A stretch of 64,000 nt of DNA from Microcystis wesenbergii NRERC-220 (GTDB lineage Bacteria; Cyanobacteriota; Cyanobacteriia; Cyanobacteriales; Microcystaceae): positions 4,352,001-4,416,000 of the forward strand of contig NZ_JAVSJA010000001.1 of assembly GCF_032027425.1 (NCBI RefSeq). Reading direction: 5' to 3'. Numbering within the stretch: the stretch's first letter is position 1; every line of letters starts with the position of its first letter. A model generated the notes under the pieces. The model saw only the letters and a program-made list of their open reading frames with translations, made no database searches and was not told where the DNA came from. Position numbers and translations under genes: made by a program. Positions 47,781 to 57,078 of this stretch are shown one piece after another.

Positions 47781-48071
47781 CTAAAAGTAGCTGAAATCCA
47801 TGAAAATCGAAAACAGTTTTAAGATACAGTTGCGAATTTCCGTTCGACTGGGAGCATTGCGAAAAGGCTCAAGCAAAGTGCTTGTTGTCACCATTTGCCC
47901 TAAAAGACCCAAAGATTGAGCATTTCCCCGTGTATTAGGGTGAGGAGAGAAGAAAATATCCACCTGACGGGTTTCATCCGCCACTTCTTTGCGAACTTCC
48001 ACCTTTCCCAGGGGAGACAGCAATCCCTCTAGGTATTGTTTGGCAAATTGATCGTGAGGTGGTCGAGTCAT
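47781..48071 (-). pseudogene. N-terminal fragment of a PD-(D/E)XK-type nuclease (Rpn-like)
   Basis: MTRPPHDQFAKQYLEGLLSP, KEVADETRQVDIFFSP and LGLLGQMVTTSTLLEPFRNA are the typical start of a cyanobacterial family of PD-(D/E)XK nuclease-like proteins, normally some 300 residues. Here only about 90 residues remain before a stop. The start is set at ATG 48071 rather than 48116. Likely a decayed mobile-type gene. Confidence 0.6.
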
Positions 48072-48166
48072 ATCTTCAATCTTAGACCAGAAAAGACCCG
48101 ACCGCACCCGACCCATTTCATAATCTCAGCTTATCAATGGTATAAGTAACAATATCGTCAACCCCC

Positions 48167-48195
48167 TTTACAAACCGTTACAAACTCTCTAAGAT
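48167..48195 (+). promoter_or_regulatory. psbA promoter (-35 and -10 boxes)
   Basis: TTTACA (48167-48172) and TAAGAT (48190-48195) are spaced by 17 bases, about 55 bp before the ATG, resembling the sigma-70-type promoters of cyanobacterial psbA genes. A short AT-rich leader and a weak TAGGAAT ribosome site follow. Confidence 0.65.
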
Positions 48196-48248
48196 AGAGA
48201 CATCATCAATCAATCGTACCTCGATAACTTAATAGGAATCATAAACCA

Positions 48249-49331
48249 ATGACCACCACTCTACAACAGCGCGAGAGCGCTTCCCTGTGGGAGCAGTTCT
48301 GCCAGTGGATCACCAGCACCAACAACCGTCTTTATGTCGGCTGGTTCGGTGTGATCATGATCCCCACCCTGCTCACCGCCACCACCTGCTTCATCATCGC
48401 CTTTATCGCCGCTCCTCCCGTAGATATCGACGGTATTCGCGAGCCTGTAGCTGGTTCTCTACTCTACGGAAACAACATCATCTCTGGTGCTGTTGTTCCC
48501 TCTTCCAACGCGATTGGACTCCACTTCTACCCCATCTGGGAAGCTGCTTCCTTAGATGAGTGGTTATACAACGGTGGTCCCTACCAGTTAGTCATTTTCC
48601 ACTTCTTACTAGGTGTCTTCTGCTACCTCGGTCGTCAGTGGGAACTGTCTTTCCGTTTAGGAATGCGTCCTTGGATTTGTGTAGCTTACTCTGCACCTGT
48701 ATCCGCCGCTACTGCTGTATTCTTAATCTACCCCATCGGACAAGGTTCTTTCTCTGATGGTATGCCTTTAGGAATCTCTGGAACCTTTAACTTTATGTTC
48801 GTGTTCCAAGCAGAACATAACATTCTCATGCACCCCTTCCATATGTTAGGTGTTGCTGGTGTGTTCGGCGGTTCTCTGTTCTCCGCGATGCACGGTTCCC
48901 TAGTAACTTCTTCCTTAGTGCGTGAAACCACTGAAATCGAATCTCAAAACTACGGTTACAAATTCGGTCAAGAAGAAGAAACCTACAATATCGTTGCCGC
49001 TCACGGTTACTTCGGACGTTTAATCTTCCAATACGCTTCTTTCAATAATAGCCGTTCCTTGCACTTCTTCTTAGGTGCTTGGCCGGTAATCGGTATCTGG
49101 TTTACCGCAATGGGTGTTAGCACCATGGCGTTCAACCTCAATGGTTTCAACTTCAACCAGTCGATTCTCGATTCTCAAGGTCGTGTAATTGGTACTTGGG
49201 CCGATGTGTTAAACCGCGCTGGTATCGGTATGGAAGTAATGCACGAGCGCAACGCTCACAACTTCCCCTTAGACTTGGCTAGTGGTGAACAGGCTCCTGT
49301 AGCTCTGACTGCTCCTGCTATCAATGGTTAA
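48249..49331 (+). CDS. psbA: photosystem II reaction centre protein D1
   Basis: A 360-residue thylakoid protein carrying the oxidising side of photosystem II. Key residues are Asp170, Glu189, His190, His332, Glu333, Asp342 and Ala344 for the manganese cluster and Ser264 for plastoquinone and herbicide binding. The C-terminal 16 residues after Ala344 are removed in maturation. Gln130 marks the standard low-light isoform (high-light isoforms carry Glu130). Unlike its neighbours it is intact, and codon usage is strongly biased, as expected for a very highly expressed gene. Confidence 0.98.
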   Translation: MTTTLQQRESASLWEQFCQWITSTNNRLYVGWFGVIMIPTLLTATTCFIIAFIAAPPVDIDGIREPVAGSLLYGNNIISGAVVPSSNAIGLHFYPIWEAASLDEWLYNGGPYQLVIFHFLLGVFCYLGRQWELSFRLGMRPWICVAYSAPVSAATAVFLIYPIGQGSFSDGMPLGISGTFNFMFVFQAEHNILMHPFHMLGVAGVFGGSLFSAMHGSLVTSSLVRETTEIESQNYGYKFGQEEETYNIVAAHGYFGRLIFQYASFNNSRSLHFFLGAWPVIGIWFTAMGVSTMAFNLNGFNFNQSILDSQGRVIGTWADVLNRAGIGMEVMHERNAHNFPLDLASGEQAPVALTAPAING

Positions 49332-49349
49332 TTCCTAGTCTGAAGGAAA

Positions 49350-49378
49350 AGGCACTCCCGCGAGGGGGTGCTTTTTTG
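49350..49378 (+). terminator. psbA terminator
   Basis: The stem GGCACTCCC / GGGGGTGC with a short CGCGA loop is followed by TTTTTT, 20 bp after the stop codon. Confidence 0.8.
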
Positions 49379-49440
49379 TTGTTAGAATAAAAAATAGGGT
49401 AGTTTGTTTGAGGTTAAATTATGCTACCTATTTTTTAATA

Positions 49441-49575
49441 TTTAGGATTCATAGTATTGTGTTTTTTGATGTCTTTGAGGAACCTCTTGGTCAGCTATTA
49501 TTGCAAAAATATCAACTATCTCTAATCGTTTTTGATCCCGAACAGGAGGTGATTCTGGAATGGATACACTGGTAA
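49441..49575 (+). pseudogene. xisH remnant (C-terminal part only)
   Basis: The frame reads RIHSIVFFDVFEEPLGQLLL then QKYQLSLIVFDPEQEVILEW, the C-terminal third of XisH proteins (fdxN element excision controlling factor family). The N-terminal two-thirds is missing; psbA ends about 110 bp upstream. Its end overlaps the start of xisI by 16 bases, the usual xisH-xisI junction. Confidence 0.7.
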
Positions 49576-49919
49576 GTGATCGGCAGTTAATTGAACAAAT
49601 TTTTAATGATTATACCCAGATTCCTTATTCAGATAGTGACGTGATCTTAGAAACGGTATTCGATCGGCAACAAGATCGCTATTTAGTGATGGTTTTAGGT
49701 AGAGAACCAGTATATGTTCGGCCTTATCGCGCTACCCGTCGGGTTCATGGTTGTTTAATTCATGTTGATATCATTGATGGGAAATTTTGGATTCAACGAG
49801 ATGGTACTGAGGAAGGAGTCGCTTCAGACCTTCTCAAAGCTGGTATCCCTCCAGAACCCATTGTTTTAGGGTTTCTTAGCCAAGAATTAAGGCAATATTC
49901 CCAATTTGCTATTACTTGA
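49560..49919 (+). CDS. xisI: XisI family protein
   Basis: A 119-residue protein of the XisI family, with VYVRPYRATRRVHGCLIHVD, GKFWIQRDGTEEGVA and LLKAGIPPEPIVLGF. XisH and XisI were named from control of the fdxN element in Anabaena, but they are widespread in cyanobacteria that have no such element. The frame is complete, whereas its partner xisH is only a fragment. Confidence 0.87.
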   Translation: MDTLVSDRQLIEQIFNDYTQIPYSDSDVILETVFDRQQDRYLVMVLGREPVYVRPYRATRRVHGCLIHVDIIDGKFWIQRDGTEEGVASDLLKAGIPPEPIVLGFLSQELRQYSQFAIT

Positions 49920-50112
49920 TCATTAGGTTAACTACTCTCTCATTTTGCTTAGTACATAAGTTCTGTGTTTTTCTTGCGATCGCTCGTCAGCCGCGCTCGA
50001 TCGATGTTATTATCACTATCTCTGTAGGCTTTATATATTTTTCTCTCTCGGTGGGATGTTTTTCTGTATGCTGGTAATGGTTTCCTTTTTTTAGCCGCAT
50101 ATCCCCCCCCCT

Positions 50113-51063
50113 ATGGTCGATAGTCTTCCCCTACGCAATTTAAAATATTATTGTGAAAGATTCGCCTCTTTGAATGTTAATGTTAGTAAAAAAAGAGGTA
50201 ATGCTCAATATAAACCAATTTTACTTTTATCAGTTATCGATCTAATTTCACAGGGATTAATCACGGAAAATAAAATTTTTGTTTCTGATGAATTAATTAA
50301 TACATTTAATAAATACTGGAATGTTTTATCATCTCAATATGAGGGTGGTTTGTATTATCCATTTTTTCACTTACAAAGCGAAGGATTCTGGTATCTAAGA
50401 TTAAAGCCAGATTTTAATGGGCTACAGCCAAAGTCAACGAAAAAACTCAAATTAGCTGTAGAATATGCCTTATTAGATGAGGAATTATATGATTTGCTGC
50501 AAGATCAAAATTATCGTCAGGAATTAATAGACACTTTAATATCAGTATGGTTTTCATCATCTCAAAAAGAAATTAGTGAAATATTGACTATTAACACTAA
50601 CTTGCAGGATGTAAGTACGGAAGAATTATCGATATTCGATAATGTAGAACAGGAGAAAAAATTCTATCTACGAAAATCTTTAATAAGAAGTGCTTTTTTT
50701 CGTAAAGCAGTCGTTTATATATATAATTATCAATGCTCTTTTTGCGGTCTTAAAGTAAACCACTCCTTGACACAAAGTATTGTCGATGGCGCACATATCA
50801 AACCTTTTGCTAAATTCTATAATAACCAGATAAACAACGGTTTATCTCTTTGTAAAAATCATCATTGGGCATTTGATCAAGGATTATTCACAATTGATGA
50901 TCAATACAAAATTATTATCACAAAAGATTTTGAAGAAGTTTCACCGAACGCAAAGTCTATAAAAGATTTTCATGGTGAGAATCTTTTACTGCCTGATAAT
51001 AACGAATATCTGCCTAATCTTGAATCCGTAAAATGGCATAGAGATAATATATTTAAAGGTTAA
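50113..51063 (+). CDS. HNH endonuclease, candidate phosphorothioate-dependent restriction enzyme
   Basis: A 316-residue protein. The C-terminal third is an HNH nuclease with zinc pairs (CSFCGL, SLCKNHH), the DGAHIKPF motif and HHWAFDQGLF. The N-terminal 150 residues (YKPILLLSVIDLI, YYPFFHLQSEGFWYL) resemble the sulfur-binding-type domain found in nucleases that recognise phosphorothioate DNA. dndC follows 4 bp downstream, supporting that role. Base use is much AT-richer than in neighbours, so it was likely acquired. Alternative: an ordinary HNH restriction enzyme. Confidence 0.8.
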   Translation: MVDSLPLRNLKYYCERFASLNVNVSKKRGNAQYKPILLLSVIDLISQGLITENKIFVSDELINTFNKYWNVLSSQYEGGLYYPFFHLQSEGFWYLRLKPDFNGLQPKSTKKLKLAVEYALLDEELYDLLQDQNYRQELIDTLISVWFSSSQKEISEILTINTNLQDVSTEELSIFDNVEQEKKFYLRKSLIRSAFFRKAVVYIYNYQCSFCGLKVNHSLTQSIVDGAHIKPFAKFYNNQINNGLSLCKNHHWAFDQGLFTIDDQYKIIITKDFEEVSPNAKSIKDFHGENLLLPDNNEYLPNLESVKWHRDNIFKG

Positions 51064-51067
51064 ATTT

Positions 51068-52720
51068 ATGAGAAATAATGTTATTTTTGGTGAGCAAACA
51101 CAGATAAGTATTTTTCCTTCTAGAACTGTTGACGACTTTGTTATAGACATTGAAATAATTACGAAAGAAATTCAAAATTTGTATCTTTCTAACAGTATTC
51201 CATTTGTTATAGGTTACTCAGGCGGAAAAGATAGTAGTGCTGTTGTTCAATTAATTTGGAATGCAATCAGCAAGCTTTCCATCGAGCAGCGTAATAAAAA
51301 AATTTATGTAATGACTACAGATACTCAAGTTGAAAATCCTCTTGTATCTACTTGGGTTAAGCAATCTTTAGCCAGAATGAAAAATGAAGCTAAAATCCAG
51401 CAGATGCCTGTAGAACCTTATTTATTACGCCCAGAAATAAAAGATACTTTTTGGACTTGTTTAATTGGTAAAGGCTATCCTGCACCTCGTCATGGATTTC
51501 GTTGGTGTACTGAAAGACTGAAGATAACACCAACAAATCATTTTATTCGTCAGCAAATTCGAGAAAATGGTGAAGTTATTCTTATGCTTGGTACAAGAAA
51601 GGCTGAGAGTAATAAACGTGCTTCAACAATGAATAAATATGAAATTAATAGTTTTCAAGAACAACTTAATCTTAAGGAGAATATTAGTAAACCATTACGC
51701 TATAGTGGTAGCCTTCCCAATGCAATTATTTATAGCCCCATAGAAGATTGGCGTACTGATGAAGTATGGATGTACTTAATGCAGTGGGAAAATCCCTGGG
51801 GAGGAGACAACAAAGAATTATTAGCAATGTATCGAGGAGCAACTGCGGATAATGAATGTCCCCTAGTGGTAGATACTTCCACTCCTAGCTGTGGAGATTC
51901 GCGCTTTGGTTGTTGGGTGTGTACGATGGTGAATAAAGATAAATCGATGGAGGCAATGATACAGAATGACGAGGAAAAAGAATGGTTACAACCACTTTTA
52001 GACCTTCGCAACGAATTGGATATAGAAGATGACCGACCAAAACGGGATTTTCGTCGTATCTTTGGGAAAGTACAATTATTTGAAAGAAACTTAAATGGAG
52101 AAATATCGATCGAACCGATACCCGGCCCTTATACTAAACAATGGCGGGAATATTGGCTGAGAAGGGTATTAGAGGCACAGCAGAGCGTGCGTACTAATGC
52201 GCCAGAGGATATGAAAGATATTACCCTAATTACCACGGAGGAACTCAGCGAAATTCGCCGGATTTGGAGGGAAGAAAAGCACGAATTTGATGACCAATTA
52301 CCGAAGATTTATAAACAAGTGACTGGAGAAAATTTTCAAGACCCGCGACCGGGGGCGGATAATAATCTTTTGGGGAGTGAAGAATGGGATATCCTCGCGG
52401 ATATCTGTGCCGAGGATTCCATGCACCTAGAATTATTGGCTAAACTTATAGATACAGAACGTCAATATTTTCTCAAAATCTCTCGCAAGGGTATTTACAA
52501 AGACCTAGAAAAATGCTTTGAGTCTAGTTCTCGTAGTAAAGAGGAAGCGATCGAAAATGCCCGTTATATCTATGATCTAAAGAATGCCGCTCAAAGTGGC
52601 AATATTGCTCAGGTGAAAGAACAACTCAAAGAGAGTTTTAGTGAACCGGAAAAAGACCAGCAAAAACAGTTAACTTGGGCCAGTATGAAATTCCCTACAA
52701 CCGTTGAGGAGGAGGAATAA
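51068..52720 (+). CDS. dndC: DndC-like DNA phosphorothioation protein (PAPS-reductase/ATP-PPase family)
   Basis: A 550-residue protein of the DndC type, which adds sulfur to the DNA backbone. It has the PP-loop SGGKDSSA (51-58), the RHGFRWCTERLKI segment, and an Fe-S-type Cys group (ECPLVVDTSTPSC, FGCWVCTM). DndC normally works with DndA or IscS, DndD and DndE; none follows it here. It begins 4 bp after the HNH gene, making a two-gene cassette. The 5' half is AT-rich and the 3' half closer to the host average. Confidence 0.87.
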   Translation: MRNNVIFGEQTQISIFPSRTVDDFVIDIEIITKEIQNLYLSNSIPFVIGYSGGKDSSAVVQLIWNAISKLSIEQRNKKIYVMTTDTQVENPLVSTWVKQSLARMKNEAKIQQMPVEPYLLRPEIKDTFWTCLIGKGYPAPRHGFRWCTERLKITPTNHFIRQQIRENGEVILMLGTRKAESNKRASTMNKYEINSFQEQLNLKENISKPLRYSGSLPNAIIYSPIEDWRTDEVWMYLMQWENPWGGDNKELLAMYRGATADNECPLVVDTSTPSCGDSRFGCWVCTMVNKDKSMEAMIQNDEEKEWLQPLLDLRNELDIEDDRPKRDFRRIFGKVQLFERNLNGEISIEPIPGPYTKQWREYWLRRVLEAQQSVRTNAPEDMKDITLITTEELSEIRRIWREEKHEFDDQLPKIYKQVTGENFQDPRPGADNNLLGSEEWDILADICAEDSMHLELLAKLIDTERQYFLKISRKGIYKDLEKCFESSSRSKEEAIENARYIYDLKNAAQSGNIAQVKEQLKESFSEPEKDQQKQLTWASMKFPTTVEEEE

Positions 52721-52730
52721 CGGGTTTATT

Positions 52731-52914
52731 TTACCCGTAAACGTCCCTGATTTTCCCTCTGGCAACAATCAATAAAATCCCGGTACTGGTCTGTGAAAGA
52801 ATCTGACTGGGATTAATGACCAACTGACCACCACAATCCTGACAGTGGTTTTTCGACTTTCCATTATGAGTAGAACCCTTCTTAATATTGTGATAAAAAA
52901 CCCAAAGAGGACAA
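52731..52914 (-). pseudogene. relic of an IS1-type transposase N-terminus
   Basis: On the minus strand a frame reads CPL...YHNIKKGSTHNGKSKNH, CQDCGGQLVINPSQ, then degenerates and stops. This is the zinc-ribbon start of IS1-type (InsA-like) transposases, CPxC then CxxCG. The first Cys pair is damaged and nothing beyond about 60 residues remains. It lies between dndC and the convergent YdcF-type gene. Confidence 0.5.
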
Positions 52915-52972
52915 GGAAGGATCGAGGGAGTGGTAGGGGGATAGCAAGAAAGAAAATCACTGCCAAGATTGT

Positions 52973-53656
52973 TTACCAGATCTTGCCTTGATATTCACAT
53001 TGAAAACCTTCATGCTGCCAAGTTTCTAAATCAACGGAATTTAAGGGAATAACTTGCCCACAGGGGGGAGAGATTAATTGTCCCACAAAAGCCCAAATTA
53101 TACTTCTAGTCACATCTAACCCAGTTTTTAGCTTTGATTCGTGATTACCGGGGACACCAATTTCTCGGACTGCATCGAGTTCTACTGCTATACCGTGGGA
53201 TTGCAAGTGAATTTCTGCTAACCATTTAGCCCGGGGTAAATGAGTAGTAGAGGTGACAACTTTGACTTTATGTACTCGCCATTGTTTTAAAATTGGCACA
53301 GCAAAGAAAAAATTGTCGAAGGTAGAATCGGCACAGTTTTCTAACCAGACATTAGTTTTTGGTGCTTTTGCCCGTTCAAATAGTAAGAAAATACAGGGGT
53401 CTTGCGAGCCCTGGGAAATCAAAATCGGTATATTGGGGTATTGCTGGGCTAGATTGGCTACATAAATTTCTCGACGAATGCTGCCCCCCAACAGTAAGAT
53501 GGCATCAACGGGTTTTTGTTGATTAATTGGCCAGCGGACGGCTAAATTAATCACTAAATTAAGGATAATAAACCCAAAAACCAGAATCAGAGTTAGTTTT
53601 AACCATCTTTGCCCATGCCAGTGTTTACGGGCAACATTTTTCAGTTTTTTCGCCAT
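52973..53656 (-). CDS. YdcF family (DUF218) membrane protein
   Basis: A 227-residue protein with one N-terminal membrane segment (TLILVFGFIILNLVINLAV) and a DUF218 domain: VDAILLLGGSIRREIYVANL, ILISQGSQDPC, NCADSTFDNFFFAVPIL and VKVVTSTTHLPRAKWLAE. Members act at the cell envelope; some affect peptidoglycan or vancomycin sensitivity. It begins 3 bp after the topoisomerase gene stop on the same strand, so cotranscription is likely. Confidence 0.85.
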   Translation of the reverse strand: MAKKLKNVARKHWHGQRWLKLTLILVFGFIILNLVINLAVRWPINQQKPVDAILLLGGSIRREIYVANLAQQYPNIPILISQGSQDPCIFLLFERAKAPKTNVWLENCADSTFDNFFFAVPILKQWRVHKVKVVTSTTHLPRAKWLAEIHLQSHGIAVELDAVREIGVPGNHESKLKTGLDVTRSIIWAFVGQLISPPCGQVIPLNSVDLETWQHEGFQCEYQGKIW

Positions 53657-53659
53657 TGT

Positions 53660-56341
53660 TTAGAGACGATGTAACAATTGTGCTTTGATAATTTTTTCTG
53701 CGGGGTTGAGTTTCACCAATTGTGAACCTGTGCCGTCTTTACCCGTAACCGTCACAGTTTCTACCTCTAAGGGTAGTTTTCGCTTCTGATCGGTACTTAA
53801 TAACACTATACTCCCCGCCCGCGCCGCTACCATGGCCGCTAAACTATCCTGTTTGTTAACAAATTGTAAAGCAGGTGAACCAAGATCGCCTAATTGTGAT
53901 AGACGTAAATTCTCGATCGCCAGTCTTTTCGCGTAACCTAATCCCGAAATCAGCAGCAGATTTTCCCGATGGGGGAGAGAAACACAGCCGGCTAGATGTT
54001 CTCCGTAGCGCAATCGCAAAATTCCTACACCCTGAGCGGATTTACCCATCATTGGCAATAATTCCTCGCGCACGGGATAACGCAACATCCGACCGCTACT
54101 GGTGGCGATCGCTAAGTCCAAGCCCTCCTGAGTAAAAATAGCAGCATATAGGCGATCGTCTTCTTTCAATTTCATCAGGGACAAACCCCGACTACCAACC
54201 CCCTCTAATTCATTGATGGGAAGTCGCTTTATTCGCCCCTGTTGACTCAGTAAAAGCAATTCTTGATTTTTTTGAGGTTCTGTCAAGAAAAATTGATTTA
54301 ACACGGCTTCTGACTCTTTTTGAGCGGTTTTGGTCAGCAGACTGGAGATTAATACCGGTTGATTGTCTTTTGGGGGAACTTCCCGGATAGCAATCGGGTA
54401 AGCTTTGGCATTATCGAGGATAACTAGGAAATTTTCCCGTTTTTCGATCGCCTGTTGATAGATAATTAAACCCCGCTCCGGCACTCGCTCTTCCGCTGTC
54501 GTCCAACTAATTTTATCTTCGGCATCAAGCAATAAAATCGCATTTTCTGGGGGTTCTTGGGGCGTAAATAGGCTTAAACTCGGTGCATTCTCACTCTCAG
54601 ACTTTTTCTTAACTTTATTCTCCTGTTTTTTAACTTCTGCCTTCAAAGAGGGTGTGGGGTGTGGGGTGTGGGGTGTAGGGTGTGGGGTGTGGGGTGTGGG
54701 GTGTGGGGTGTGGGGTGTGGGGAAGGAAACCTCTTTCATCTGTGGGGGTGAAAATTTTTTCATCGGGACTGTCTCCTGTTTTTTAACAGCAGAATCCAAT
54801 TTCTTCCCTGCTGTCTCCTGTCTCCTGTCCCCCGACTTGCCAGGGCGAATTTTTGTCCGTCTGCTATCGGCGAATTTTTTCTTTAAAGAGCGCAATTCTT
54901 TTTTCAGAGACTTGAGAAACTCCTGACGGTTATGGAGGAGAGTTTCCAGCTGTTGAATTTTTGTTTGTAATTCCGTCGCTTCCGTCTCTAATTTTTGTCT
55001 TTCCAAACCGGTTAAACGACGTAGGGGCATAGCCAAGATAGAATCAGCTTGAGGGTCACTAATGCCCAATTCTGCCTGAAAACGATACTTAGCCGTCGTC
55101 CCATCGGGGGCATTTTTGAGAATATCCACCACTCGATCGATATTCTGCAAAGCTAATAATAAACCCTCCACTAGGTGTAAGCGATCGCTGGCCTGTTGCA
55201 ACTCATCGCCATACTGACGGGTGAGAGTTGTTTCTCGAAAGCGCAAGAATTCCTGTAAAACTTGTTTTAAAGATAACTGCCGGGGTTGATTATCGACCAA
55301 AGCGAGGATAATCGCCCCGAAATTAGTCTGTAGGGCCGTTTGTTGGTATAAAGCCGCCAAAACCTGCTGCGGTTGACTTTCCCGCTTTAATTCAATCACC
55401 ACCCGAATGCCTTCGCGATTGCTTTCATCGCGGATATCGGCAATTCCCTCCAATTTCCCTAAATTAACTAATTCGGCGATTTTTTCAATCCATGCCGCCT
55501 TATTCACCTGAAAAGGCAACTCAGTAACCACAATTGCCGTCCTTTCCCTTCGGCGCTTGCCCTCAATGATAATTGTTTCAGTTTTCGCCACTCCGCGCAC
55601 GGGAATAATCCCCCTACCAGTGCGATAAGCCTCGCGAATGCCGGTATCATCTAAAATCTCGCCTCCCGTGGGAAAATCGGGACCGGGGATAATTTCTACT
55701 AACTTTTCCTCGCTTAAATCGGGATTATCAATCAAAGCGATTAAACCTTCCACCACTTCCCCTAAATTATGGGGAGGAATATTAGTCGCCATCCCCACCG
55801 CAATACCTGAACAACCATTAAGAATCAGTATCGGTAACTGAGCGGGTAAAACAACGGGTTCCTGTTGAGAATTATCAAAATTACTGCTAAAATTAACGAT
55901 CGCTTCGCTAATTCCCCCTAAAACCGCCTGATCACCGATACCGGCCAAACGGGTTTCTGTGTAACGCATGGCCGCCGGGGGGTCGTTATCGATCGAACCA
56001 AAGTTACCATGGCCCGATAAAAGTGGGTAACGACTGGAAAAATCCTGTACCATACGAACCAGTGCTTCGTACACTGACTGATCGCCGTGGGGATGATATT
56101 TACCCAAGACATCCCCCACCACCCGCGCACATTTGCGAAAAGGGCGATCGGGAGTTAAACCCAGTTCGTGCATAGCGTATAATATGCGACGATGGACTGG
56201 TTTTAAGCCATCCCGTACATCCGGCAAGGCTCGCCCCACGATCACACTCATGGCATATTCTAGATAGGAGCGTTCCATCTCTTGGTGTAAGGCCGTGGGT
56301 ATAATTTGACCACTAGCTAAGAAATCCAGTTGTTTGGCCAT
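53660..56341 (-). CDS. gyrA: type IIA topoisomerase subunit A (GyrA/ParC paralogue)
   Basis: An 893-residue DNA-cleaving subunit. The catalytic Tyr127 (AAMRYTE), the [11 protein letters not shown] region and the coiled coil (about residues 380-500) are normal. A linker of about 100 residues (500-600) before the C-terminal beta-pinwheel contains repeat-coded sequence (TPHTPHP three times, plus Lys- and Glu-rich parts). The canonical GyrA box QRRGGKG is not seen; the equivalent place reads [11 protein letters not shown], so it may act like ParC or a divergent gyrase. Cyanobacteria often have two such paralogues. Confidence 0.87.
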   Translation of the reverse strand: MAKQLDFLASGQIIPTALHQEMERSYLEYAMSVIVGRALPDVRDGLKPVHRRILYAMHELGLTPDRPFRKCARVVGDVLGKYHPHGDQSVYEALVRMVQDFSSRYPLLSGHGNFGSIDNDPPAAMRYTETRLAGIGDQAVLGGISEAIVNFSSNFDNSQQEPVVLPAQLPILILNGCSGIAVGMATNIPPHNLGEVVEGLIALIDNPDLSEEKLVEIIPGPDFPTGGEILDDTGIREAYRTGRGIIPVRGVAKTETIIIEGKRRRERTAIVVTELPFQVNKAAWIEKIAELVNLGKLEGIADIRDESNREGIRVVIELKRESQPQQVLAALYQQTALQTNFGAIILALVDNQPRQLSLKQVLQEFLRFRETTLTRQYGDELQQASDRLHLVEGLLLALQNIDRVVDILKNAPDGTTAKYRFQAELGISDPQADSILAMPLRRLTGLERQKLETEATELQTKIQQLETLLHNRQEFLKSLKKELRSLKKKFADSRRTKIRPGKSGDRRQETAGKKLDSAVKKQETVPMKKFSPPQMKEVSFPTPHTPHPTPHTPHPTPHTPHPTPSLKAEVKKQENKVKKKSESENAPSLSLFTPQEPPENAILLLDAEDKISWTTAEERVPERGLIIYQQAIEKRENFLVILDNAKAYPIAIREVPPKDNQPVLISSLLTKTAQKESEAVLNQFFLTEPQKNQELLLLSQQGRIKRLPINELEGVGSRGLSLMKLKEDDRLYAAIFTQEGLDLAIATSSGRMLRYPVREELLPMMGKSAQGVGILRLRYGEHLAGCVSLPHRENLLLISGLGYAKRLAIENLRLSQLGDLGSPALQFVNKQDSLAAMVAARAGSIVLLSTDQKRKLPLEVETVTVTGKDGTGSQLVKLNPAEKIIKAQLLHRL
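54651..54722. repeat. 7-bp repeat array inside the gyrA-like coding region
   Basis: About ten copies of GTGGGGT (or GTGTAGG) run in frame, giving 24 codons that read TPHTPHP repeats on the minus strand. A CTGTCTC array follows within the same linker at about 54809-54829. Since three 7-bp units equal 21 bp, gain or loss of three units keeps the frame. Confidence 0.85.
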
Positions 56342-56423
56342 GAGTCTCTCGTTTTCAATCTGTCTAGCTGTGAATCATAAGGCATTTTGCCCTTTTTAAC
56401 CTTGTTTATCCCTGAGCTTCCCT

Positions 56424-56828
56424 ATGACGACTGTTTTGATTGTAGAAGACGACCCGATTAATTTTCGCGTTTTTGCCAAAATTTTGACCAAACGAGGTGG
56501 TCTAGAGGTCAAAGGGACCGAAGATGTGGAAGAAGTGCTTCGTATTGCTCGGGATAAGGAAGCGGACGTGATCTTAATGGATGTCTCCCTCTCCCATAGT
56601 GTCTATGAAGGGAAAGCGGTGGATGGCATTAAAATCAGCCAAATACTCAAATCTAACCCCGAAACCGCCGATTTACCCGTTATTCTCATCACTGCTCACG
56701 CTATGGAAGGCGATCGAGAGAATTTTCTCAAGCAGAGTCGGGCCGATGGTTATATTTCTAAACCGGTGATTGATCACCAAGCTTTTGTTAATCAAATTTT
56801 AGCGATCGTCAAGCGGAAGCCGGTCTAA
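56424..56828 (+). CDS. single-domain response regulator
   Basis: A 134-residue receiver domain only: Asp9/Asp10 (VEDDP), phospho-acceptor Asp53 (VILMDVSLS), Thr90 (LITAHAM) and Lys113 (YISKPV). There is no output domain, as in DivK- or CheY-like regulators. No histidine kinase lies next to it. A family A element follows 40 bp downstream. Confidence 0.92.
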   Translation: MTTVLIVEDDPINFRVFAKILTKRGGLEVKGTEDVEEVLRIARDKEADVILMDVSLSHSVYEGKAVDGIKISQILKSNPETADLPVILITAHAMEGDRENFLKQSRADGYISKPVIDHQAFVNQILAIVKRKPV

Positions 56829-56868
56829 ACTTTGAGTCTTCTTTTGTTAGTATATCAGTATTTATCTA

Positions 56869-57075
56869 GGGCTGGCTGAATAAATCTAAAAACCTTGTTG
56901 GGTAAGACTTTTAGACCTTTTGTCAATCAAAAAGTACCAGCGACGGGAGTGATTGGGGGGAAAATTCAGGGACTTTTTCCCTAAAAATTAGGTAATTGAC
57001 CCCCTCAAAATCTGTAAAACCCTACACCCTACACCCTACACCCTGCCCCCACGAGAAACTTTTTGCCGCAAACCC
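56869..57075. mobile_element. family A small inverted-repeat element, copy 5
   Basis: It begins GGGCTGGCTGAATAAATCTA and ends TTTTTGCCGCAAACCC. Flanking hexamers TATCTA and TACTTA differ by two bases; the right one contains the stop codon of the minus-strand dipeptidase gene (57079-57081). The core has ACACCCTACACCCTACACCC repeats. Confidence 0.75.
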
Positions 57076-57078
57076 TAC

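Noticed and set aside
52769-52966. Minus-strand 65-codon hydrophobic frame
   Set aside because: It reads the same DNA as the IS1-type zinc-ribbon relic in another frame; no start signal or homology recognised.
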